Shown: positions 6,001 through 7,643 of the stretch, in pieces
Layout: every line of letters starts with the position of its first letter
Numbering within the stretch: position 1 is the stretch's first letter
Source: Bacteroidales bacterium UBA1711
Lineage (GTDB): Bacteria; Bacteroidota; Bacteroidia; Bacteroidales; P3
DNA length: 7,643 bases
NCBI GenBank assembly: GCA_002317325.1
Contig: DCJB01000071.1
Location: forward strand, 1-7,643
Reading direction: 5' to 3'
Made by a program: the position numbers and the translations under genes
Notes under the pieces: model-generated
What the model was told of the DNA's origin: nothing
Database searches by the model: none
What the model saw: only the letters and a program-made list of their open reading frames with translations

Positions 6001-7347
6001 CATGGTGTTAGAAGAGCCGTCGTCGAACCAGCCCACCACCAAGCGGTAGGTGCCGGGGACAATTCGACGGGCAAAGGTAACGGTCTGCCACGAGGAGGAA
6101 TTGGACAACGTGTAGGGAGACGAGGTCCTTCCGGACAGGTCGTACCAACCCTGAGGCAGGGAATATGTGGCAAAGCTGTAGCAGCCGCCGGTGTTCAGGG
6201 GGAAGGTGCCGGCTGTCATGTCGGTGCCGGCGGGGGCAAGATAGACGCGCATATAGTCGTAATAGAGACTGTTCTCGCCCACGCCGTGCCAGGTGTAGGA
6301 GAAGGCATACTCGCCAGAATCGGAGAAGTTGATGTCGCGGTAGGCATAGACTATCGAGGTGCCGGTGTAGCTGTTGGTGCTGCCGCCGTTGCCAGAGACA
6401 TAGAGAGACTTGCTGCCCGTGGCGTGGGCGGCGGTGCCGATGTACCAGCCGCTGGGCTGGGAGCCGTTAACAAAGGTCCAAGACTGGTCCTCTCCATCCT
6501 CAAAGCCAGTGCTGTAGGGCAGCGTGGCAGGAAGCGAGAGCAGGGTGGTGAAAGTGAGGTATTGGTTGATACTGGTGTCGCCGCCGCAGTCGGCGTGGAT
6601 GTAGACGTGGTATGTGGAGCCGGTGTCAAGACCGGTCAGAGTATAGGCGGTGTCCGAAGCATACACCACAGTGCCCACACCTGTGCCAGGCGTGAAGTTG
6701 ATGGTGTCATACTCAACGACCCAACTGCTGGCAGAGCCTGGGTCAACCCAGCTGAGGGCAGCCCAATCAACCGAAATGGAGTCAACCGCAAGGTTGACGG
6801 GTTTGGGGCAAGTGGGAGGAGGTGCAATCGAAATATCATCGAGACCTACGCCGTAACCATAGTGGTCGGTCATCTCGAAGGCAAGTTGGTAGGTGCTGGA
6901 GAGCGTCGTGAGCGTCATCTCAACATTTGTCCAAACCGAAGTGGCTGACGAATAAGCGTTCAGCATCACCCAACTATCGGTATCACTGACACGGTAATAG
7001 ACCTTGAGTTCGTCAATGTCGCCATCCCAAGAGCGATTGATGTACCAGAAGGACAAATCGACAGAGGTGTAGGAACTCAGGTCGAAGACGGGTGTCACCA
7101 GCTTGGTGGCATAACCTGAAGAAACATGGGTGATTTTGGCATTGTATGTGCCGCCATGAGCACCCGTTGAAGTGGAGTTGTCGCCCGTGCCGACCGTCCA
7201 TGAAGAAGAACCGACATTGGACCAGCCGGTGGGCAACGACCCGCCCTCAAACCCTTCGGTGAAGGGGAGCGTTGTTTGCGCCTGCGTCACCCACGGCACT
7301 ACAAGCAGCGCCAAGAGAAGCAGGACTTTTTGTAGATGTTTTTTCAT
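1..7347 (-). CDS. Giant secreted multidomain FN3/MAM-like/CUB protein, probable T9SS cargo, 3' end outside window
   Basis: The frame runs 2449 codons from ATG 7347-7345 to the window edge with no stop. The start is chosen because an in-frame TAA lies at 7383-7381 with no other ATG between, and because a signal peptide follows at once. Ten complete FN3 domains (about 64-74 residues between paired cysteines) alternate with six MAM/cleaved-adhesin-like modules. One CUB domain (residues 795-905) and two copies of an unnamed module (1010-1188, 2069-2254) are also present. The protein is rich in Thr, Ser, Tyr, Asp and Gly. No catalytic motif is visible, so a binding, adhesive or scaffold role at the cell surface is inferred, not shown. 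The T9SS sorting domain expected in such proteins would lie beyond position 1. The upstream A-rich stretch has no Shine-Dalgarno, as is usual in Bacteroidota. I cannot assign a specific ligand or name. Confidence 0.96.
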   Translation of the reverse strand, partial: MKKHLQKVLLLLALLVVPWVTQAQTTLPFTEGFEGGSLPTGWSNVGSSSWTVGTGDNSTSTGAHGGTYNAKITHVSSGYATKLVTPVFDLSSYTSVDLSFWYINRSWDGDIDELKVYYRVSDTDSWVMLNAYSSATSVWTNVEMTLTTLSSTYQLAFEMTDHYGYGVGLDDISIAPPPTCPKPVNLAVDSISVDWAALSWVDPGSASSWVVEYDTINFTPGTGVGTVVYASDTAYTLTGLDTGSTYHVYIHADCGGDTSINQYLTFTTLLSLPATLPYSTGFEDGEDQSWTFVNGSQPSGWYIGTAAHATGSKSLYVSGNGGSTNSYTGTSIVYAYRDINFSDSGEYAFSYTWHGVGENSLYYDYMRVYLAPAGTDMTAGTFPLNTGGCYSFATYSLPQGWYDLSGRTSSPYTLSNSSSWQTVTFARRIVPGTYRLVVGWFDDGSSNTMSGAFDDLTIFQNTCPQVQNLAATHVTSDSIVLTWTPGGDETEWILIKDNDTLSVFDTTYTFDELSANTTYNFAVLANCGDDTSLTTRLTVRTHCGPFTGLPFSEDFNSYGSNAVPSCWTTTTTYVTTSYGVSLYFPGYSALAITPRIPVPLNQMVISFDLQVESTSSSGTMRIGYTTTPSATDSIHYLYTVTPNTTYSYQHYEFDLSADTTLASLTDSVYVVFHQNNSSNWYYWLDNVFIEQAASCPKPDNFVLTSVSNPDSICVSWQEMGQSTAWQLYIGPSGSTPDEDNLIDVYDDEYVFSGLTSGTAYDIYVRSDCGDGTYSGWRGPLNVVPGSVNMPVTGNQSVSGCGLVVYDNGGRTGNYSSNCNGYLTITPSQDSLLRFYGSYTTESTSYDWIVIYEGTNAAGNVLFDQRAVGNSSGIIDTMTCVSGPITIWFRSDGSGEYSGFELHVNCVRAPECGDVTDINVSAGPNSAMVTWTPGFVGQYSGATVEYRESGDTTTAWTTVGTTTATSMGITGLDTLTTYDVRVQATCTDGDANWVVSTFTTSPYPCAVMDTTSLIEDTLGTGTGTDSYFPTYSFYDYSVSQQIYLASEFDASALGGVINKIGFQLSTTPVTRTWNIYVSTTTASSLSSSFIPVSASDLVWSGSTASLNGSGWNEIELPTNISLSGDNILVTFQDVTGSWSSGNYGVVSSTSSTLSRYIYQDGSMYDPTSTISGGYYSNSRLNMYFKGGTCLQYETCPAPIVTVGSTDVDEVSLSWVPGGSETSWRVYYRAAADTVYTLSGNTSATSYVISNLNASSEYYFKVVSLCDTVSEGGAAEVSCWTACGLVAVPFFEDFENEPNGQVFNRPCWVSGTTNLGSTYPYPLVIQLQGDPNQLVLLYNGAYLVLPEFNAQLNTLQARFTFVQGGTGVRLMLGLLDNLNDPISSVHPLDTLIRSDMDPVNTSVTVIYPFDQLGDTVHGHIVFYDAWSDNYSFIDNLNIEVIPSCTNPSALTASNVTTNSVDLAWSDNNTSASYMIEYGPRGFVLGQGTRVNATASPYTLAGLNSSTTYEAYVYAICGTDTSIASNFARFTTDCDVLTLPYTQNFDNVLEPGSTDKVLPNCWHYVMTNASYSSSSYYPTAYYQTSYSQSGEYCLWLYGEALTVLPEMPTTVDSLMITFHEYNTSPSYYKLIVGAVDSVTPGFEASFVGIDTIQYGSAYSYDHLLFLNSYTGNGRYIAFKNYYQNGGAGYSYHYIDDIVVDYVPSCIYPTNYTTTGATTTTADIAWQTSNATDYEYEVGVHGFTRGTGTFDTCSGRAAHITGLTRGTTYDVYVRGICAPGDSSDWSMYTFSTLNADPDTLPYICDFTDTTLTNCGFEFVNHSTNKWYCGNAAYHTTPNSLYISNDNGASNTYSTSGVQVSYAYRDIIIPAGEISYSFDWQAYGESSYDYLRVWLAPVGFQFTAGLLPDGSTSTYSYTSSNPAGWIPLDGGSKLNYLSGWQTRSGEATVSTAGTYHLVFMWGNDASGGTQPPASVDNISISMNTCPRPYNVHSTSVGATELEVDWTDMAVAQSWQLRYAKVGGGIDTVISVVAHPVRIYGLDTLTNYNIYVRPICSNADTGRWSGAVLLGTSLCDNSSIALSYNPTSSTTSSSYAPIGYSLYNYSYTQTLIDSAQMAAVNGDIEAFAYYANSMTSNTYYTNCDVYMANVPETSLSSFILPDTTNHVFVQVMNNATLNWTQTGWTTFVFDTTFTWDGHSNVLFAVNRKHGSYSSSSSFAAHSTTSTRTLYVYDDGSAYNINSPGSGSTGSYVADLRFIACGGAVCPVPVVTNTTYDYESATATWTGTGSQYEVAIKQTVASTWPTETAVTGNTYTFSNLLPATNYTYRVRQDCSLDTLGYSEWREVQFTTDSLPCFAPDSLTATVLDNTNAIFSWQRHAGASENNWEIHAWNTSGFDTLVSVTGGVPSATVTGFTAGVTYNAAVRALCGNSGSIEGEYGDTIQFTMATCPDVVNA
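28..303 (-). other. Fibronectin type III domain F10, followed by the first residues of an eleventh (residues 2349-2440)
   Basis: It starts PCFAPDSLTATV, has AIFSWQRHAGASENNWEIHA for strands B and C and FTAGVTYNAAVRALCG for strand F. The pair C2349/C2422 is conserved. It ends IQFTM, and then ATCPDVVNA (C2443) opens another FN3 domain cut by the window edge. Confidence 0.85.
316..573 (-). other. Fibronectin type III domain F9 (residues 2259-2344)
   Basis: It starts VCPVPVVTNT, has SATATWTGTGSQYEVAI for strands B and C and LLPATNYTYRVRQDC for strand F, ending VQFTTD. The pair C2259/C2327 is conserved. Unlike the copies before it, it runs directly into another FN3 domain. Confidence 0.87.
586..1143 (-). 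other. Unnamed Bacteroidales-type beta module M2 (residues 2069-2254)
   Basis: It opens at C2069 and carries YAPIGYSLYNYSYTQTLID, the counterpart of the YSFYDYSVSQQIY motif of M1. Next come DIEAFAYYANS, CDVYMANVPE, GWTTFVFDTTFTWDG, NVLFAVNRKHG, RTLYVYDDGSAYN and a tail VADLRFIAC. Order and spacing match M1, so the two are paralogues, but M2 lacks the GTGT opening and the two have diverged in most loops. Function is unknown. Confidence 0.68.
1150..1410 (-). other. Fibronectin type III domain F8 (residues 1980-2066)
   Basis: It starts TCPRPYNVHS, has LEVDWTDMAVAQSWQLRYA for strands B and C and YGLDTLTNYNIYVRPIC for strand F. The pair C1980/C2050 is conserved. Its strand F resembles that of F4, and like F4 it is followed by an M module. 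Confidence 0.88.
1417..1968 (-). other. MAM/cleaved-adhesin-like module J6 (residues 1794-1977)
   Basis: It opens DTLPYICDFTD and closes with SVDNISISMN. Shared landmarks with J2 are PNSLYISNDNG, SYAYRDIII, YDYLRVWLAPVG, NPAGWIPL and YHLVFMWGND. It carries its own cysteines C1800, C1810 and C1824. The closeness to J2 suggests an intragenic duplication older than the present module order. Confidence 0.7.
1981..2244 (-). other. Fibronectin type III domain F7 (residues 1702-1789)
   Basis: It starts SCIYPTNYTTTG, has ADIAWQTSNATDYEYEVG for strands B and C, then ITGLTRGTTYDVYVRGIC for strand F, ending YTFSTL. The pair C1702/C1773 is conserved; a third cysteine lies in FDTCSGRAA. Confidence 0.87.
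2248..2757 (-). other. MAM/cleaved-adhesin-like module J5 (residues 1531-1700)
   Basis: It opens C1531-DVLTLPYTQNFDN and has LPNCW with C1558. A Tyr/Ser-rich SYSSSSYYPTAYYQTSYS stretch follows, then SLMITFHEYN, YYKLIVGAVD, and a closing HYIDDIVVDYVPSC. The Tyr-rich loop is the most biased segment of the module set. Confidence 0.68.
2761..3024 (-). other. Fibronectin type III domain F6 (residues 1442-1529)
   Basis: It starts SCTNPSALTASNV, has VDLAWSDNNTSASYMIEYG for strands B and C, and LAGLNSSTTYEAYVYAIC for strand F, ending FARFTT. The pair C1442/C1514 is conserved. Confidence 0.88.
3028..3507 (-). other. MAM/cleaved-adhesin-like module J4 (residues 1281-1440)
   Basis: It opens C1281-GLVAVPFFEDFEN and carries NRPCW with C1305. 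It has a hydrophobic NQLVLLYNGAYLVLPEF stretch and closes with SFIDNLNIEVIP. The early Cys pair and CW motif place it with J3 and J5. The middle strands QARFTFVQGG and GVRLMLGLLD are more hydrophobic than in the other copies. Confidence 0.66.
3511..3768 (-). other. Fibronectin type III domain F5 (residues 1194-1279)
   Basis: It starts TCPAPIVTVG, has VSLSWVPGGSETSWRVYY for strands B and C and LNASSEYYFKVVSLC for strand F. The pair C1194/C1264 is conserved. C1277 near its end is an extra cysteine not seen in most copies. Confidence 0.87.
3784..4320 (-). other. Unnamed Bacteroidales-type beta module M1 (residues 1010-1188)
   Basis: It opens with TSLIEDTLGTGTGTDSYFP and a YSFYDYSVSQQIYLA motif. 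Then come ALGGVINKIGF, TWNIYVSTT, SGWNEIELP, DNILVTFQD and a tail SRLNMYFKGGTC. I recognise this arrangement (GTGT opening, Y-x-YS-x-x-Q-x-I-Y, G-x-I-x-x-I-x-F, polar tail ending before a Cys) as recurrent in Bacteroidota exported proteins but cannot attach a family name. A second, diverged copy is M2. Function is unknown. Confidence 0.7.
4351..4617 (-). other. Fibronectin type III domain F4 (residues 911-999)
   Basis: It starts ECGDVTDINV with C911 in the usual position but without the following CP. Strands B and C read AMVTWTPGFVGQ and ATVEYRESG, and strand F reads GLDTLTTYDVRVQATC with C985. The GLDTLT motif is nearly repeated in F8; both F4 and F8 directly precede an M module. Confidence 0.85.
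4633..4965 (-). other. CUB domain (residues 795-905)
   Basis: The sequence follows the CUB plan: C800 followed by GLVVYDNGGRTGNYSSNC, C818 with NGYLTI, a hydrophobic LLRFYGSY strand, SYDWIVIYEG, then C879, ITIWFRSDGS, a GF pair and C905. The three acidic positions used for calcium in calcium-binding CUB domains look retained: E841 before SYD, D846 in YDW, and D891 in RSDGS. Calcium-dependent protein or glycan binding is inferred from family knowledge. It is the only CUB in the visible protein. Confidence 0.85.
4999..5265 (-). other. Fibronectin type III domain F3 (residues 695-783)
   Basis: It starts SCPKPDNF, has SICVSWQEMGQSTAWQLYI for strands B and C, and LTSGTAYDIYVRSDCG for strand F. 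The pair C695/C768 matches the other FN3 copies. It is followed directly by the CUB domain, not by a jelly-roll module. Confidence 0.87.
5275..5721 (-). other. MAM/cleaved-adhesin-like module J3 (residues 543-691)
   Basis: It opens C543-GPFTGLPFSEDFNSYG and has a VPSCW motif with C566. A mid-domain strand reads MVISFDLQVES, and it closes with WYYWLDNVFIEQ. It belongs with J4 and J5, which share the early Cys pair and the xCW motif. The YYW-LDNV ending is equivalent to the DDISI ending of J1. Confidence 0.68.
5725..5961 (-). other. Fibronectin type III domain F2 (residues 463-541)
   Basis: It starts TCPQVQNL, has IVLTWTPGGDETEWIL for strands B and C, then LSANTTYNFAVLANCG for strand F, and ends LTVRT. 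The pair C463/C527 is the closest spaced of the ten FN3 domains, which fits the shorter C-E region. Confidence 0.87.
5968..6528 (-). other. MAM/cleaved-adhesin-like module J2 (residues 274-460)
   Basis: It opens with LPYSTGFEDG and closes with GAFDDLTIF. Internal landmarks are SKSLYVSGNGG, VYAYRDINF, YDYMRVYLAP and TYRLVVGWFDDG. The same landmarks recur in J6, so the two form a subfamily distinct from J1 and from J3-J5. The subfamily is longer than J1 (about 187 against 150 residues) because of an insert around the LAPAGTDMTAGTFP segment. Confidence 0.7.
6541..6810 (-). other. Fibronectin type III domain F1 (residues 180-269)
   Basis: It starts TCPKPVNL and carries the FN3 core: a Trp in the B strand (ALSW), WVVEY in the C strand, and a GLDTGSTYHVYI F-strand motif with the conserved Leu and Tyr. 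It ends LTFTTL. The cysteines C180 and C254 are placed to form a disulfide. Its role is probably a spacer or rigid linker between the binding modules. Confidence 0.88.
6820..7269 (-). other. MAM/cleaved-adhesin-like module J1 (residues 27-176)
   Basis: The module opens with LPFTEGFEGG and a Pro-Thr-Gly-Trp, and closes with GVGLDDISI. This is the opening and closing pattern of cleaved-adhesin/MAM-type jelly-roll domains in Bacteroidales surface proteins. Between them are a TPVFDLSSYTSVDLSFWY strand pair and a KVYYRVS strand, typical of the fold. J1 is the most canonical of the six copies here. Such domains usually bind carbohydrate or protein; the ligand cannot be read from sequence. Confidence 0.75.
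7279..7347 (-). other. Sec signal peptide (residues 1-23)
   Basis: The N-terminus has basic residues K2, K3 and K7, then a hydrophobic core of mostly Leu, Ala and Val (V8-V17). A Pro-Trp-Val-Thr-Gln-Ala segment ends in a likely signal peptidase I site after A23, with Thr at -3 and Ala at -1. The mature protein would begin Gln-Thr-Thr-Leu-Pro-Phe. There is no lipobox cysteine, so a lipoprotein is unlikely. Confidence 0.9.
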
Positions 7348-7463
7348 AAACAAATACTTTTTGGTTGATAAATGAGTGAATTATTTAGGAATATTATCCT
7401 CAACAGATGAACGCAGCCACCGCTTACGCTTTGGCTGTAAGGCATTTTCACGAACAAACGCAA

Positions 7464-7493
7464 CAAACATACGCACTCATTTTTCCGGGCAAA
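7464..7493 (-). promoter_or_regulatory. Candidate Bacteroidota-type promoter for the giant gene
   Basis: On the minus strand, TATGTTTG (7471-7464) matches the -7 consensus TAnnTTTG of the Bacteroidota housekeeping sigma factor. A TTTG (7493-7490) lies 18 bases upstream, close to the usual 19-21 base spacing of the -33 element. Transcription would start near 7458 and give a leader of roughly 110 bases. A second exact -7 match, TACTTTTG (7497-7490), overlaps the -33 element but has no clear -33 box of its own. Which one is used cannot be decided from sequence. Confidence 0.5.
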
Positions 7494-7552
7494 AGTACAA
7501 AAAAAAAACAATACATCACCATTCCGCCAATTTTTTTTCTCCCCCCCGCCCC

Positions 7553-7566
7553 GTTCACTGTTCACT
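7553..7566. repeat. Tandem heptamer GTTCACT x2
   Basis: Two perfect adjacent copies of GTTCACT (7553-7559 and 7560-7566) abut the left arm of the hairpin. On the minus strand this reads AGTGAACAGTGAAC. Two copies are too few to infer a function. Confidence 0.6.
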
Positions 7567-7612
7567 ACACACAAAAGGCGGCGCCCCAGTGGGGTGCCGC
7601 CTTTTTGTGTGT
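7567..7612 (-). terminator. Intrinsic-terminator-like hairpin downstream of the preceding gene
   Basis: The arms 7567-7587 and 7591-7612 are complementary around a three-base loop (7588-7590). The core is GGCGGC/GCCGCC plus CCCC/GGGG, extended by A-run/T-run and ACACAC/GTGTGT flanks, with one mismatch or wobble and one bulged A. A T run follows the GC stem on either strand. It begins 14 bases after the stop codon at 7629-7627, so it most likely ends the upstream minus-strand gene. It would also insulate the giant gene from read-through. The wobble pair is a G-U only in plus-strand RNA, so activity on both strands is possible. Confidence 0.8.
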
Positions 7613-7626
7613 GGCGTGTCTCTCGC

Positions 7627-7643
7627 CTATCGGACGATGAGCT
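7627..7643 (-). CDS. C-terminal end of upstream gene, possible T9SS sorting-domain tail
   Basis: Reading in from the right edge on the minus strand, one frame gives a partial codon nAG, then Leu-Ile-Val-Arg and TAG (7629-7627). With AAG as the partial codon the tail would be Lys-Leu-Ile-Val-Arg. Many type A C-terminal sorting domains of T9SS cargo proteins end in a basic residue, hydrophobic beta residues and Arg or Lys. The terminator-like hairpin 14 bases further on supports a real gene end. Only four whole codons are visible, so the assignment is tentative; no function can be given. Confidence 0.5.

Larger units (their letters stand above)
7348..7566. other. Intergenic and leader region without a supported gene
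   Basis: These 219 bases separate the hairpin from the start of the giant gene. They hold a tandem heptamer (7553-7566), a C-rich run (7541-7547), a T8 run (7531-7538), an A10 run (7499-7508), two promoter-like boxes, and an AT-rich stretch just before the ATG with A-rich bases in place of a Shine-Dalgarno. A 33-codon open frame at 7445-7344 overlaps the giant gene's start, but its codon use does not look coding. Confidence 0.7.

Noticed and set aside
4642..6948. 768-codon plus-strand open frame
   Set aside because: Same reason: an antisense shadow over J1-F3 and the CUB domain, with Gly/Val-rich translation and no recognisable fold.
1..7347. CRISPR array or DNA-level tandem repeat
   Set aside because: The repetition is at the level of protein modules of 80-190 residues that have diverged in sequence; there are no short identical repeats with regular spacers.
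7344..7574. 76-codon minus-strand frame across the leader
   Set aside because: It starts inside the hairpin and reads through the C, T and A homopolymer tracts, giving a biased peptide. Only its last 33 codons are worth noting, as a possible leader frame.
7407..7640. 77-codon plus-strand frame at the right end
   Set aside because: It crosses the promoter boxes, homopolymer tracts and the hairpin and has no recognisable product.
7348..7643. tRNA, riboswitch or small RNA in the intergenic region
   Set aside because: The only strong secondary structure is the terminator-like hairpin; I saw no cloverleaf or conserved riboswitch core.

Overview
The window is almost entirely one very large, incomplete gene on the minus strand. 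It starts at an ATG at 7347-7345 and stays open without a stop through position 1, so at least 2449 codons are present and the C-terminus lies outside the window. I read the whole frame codon by codon and saw no stop or frameshift. The product has a signal peptide followed by a string of extracellular beta-sandwich modules and no recognisable enzyme domain. It looks like a giant secreted or surface-anchored multidomain (adhesin-like) protein.

The organism is most likely a member of the Bacteroidota, probably order Bacteroidales. Four things point there: repeated 'TCPxP' fibronectin-type modules alternating with MAM/cleaved-adhesin-like modules, TAnnTTTG-type promoter boxes, no Shine-Dalgarno sequence before the start, and an upstream gene ending in Leu-Ile-Val-Arg-stop, as many type IX secretion (T9SS) cargo proteins do. 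The coding DNA is GC-rich for that phylum, and the codons TTA, CTA and TCA are rare. I cannot name a genus.

Layout from right to left, in the direction of transcription. 7627-7643 holds the last codons of a neighbouring minus-strand gene. 7567-7612 is a strong hairpin, probably that gene's terminator. 7348-7566 is an AT-rich leader with homopolymer tracts and two candidate promoters. 7347 to 1 is the giant gene. Its order is: signal peptide, J1, F1, J2, F2, J3, F3, CUB, F4, M1, F5, J4, F6, J5, F7, J6, F8, M2, F9, F10, start of F11. Here J is a MAM/cleaved-adhesin-like module, F is FN3, and M is a module type I recognise as recurrent but cannot name.

The two genes are co-directional but probably separately transcribed, and both look like exported T9SS-type cargo. 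The most unusual points are the single CUB domain with its calcium-ligand residues retained, the two copies of the unnamed M module in equivalent FN3 contexts, the Cys pair conserved in all ten complete FN3 domains, and the homopolymer tracts in the promoter region. The long open frames on the plus strand are codon-register antisense shadows of this gene.
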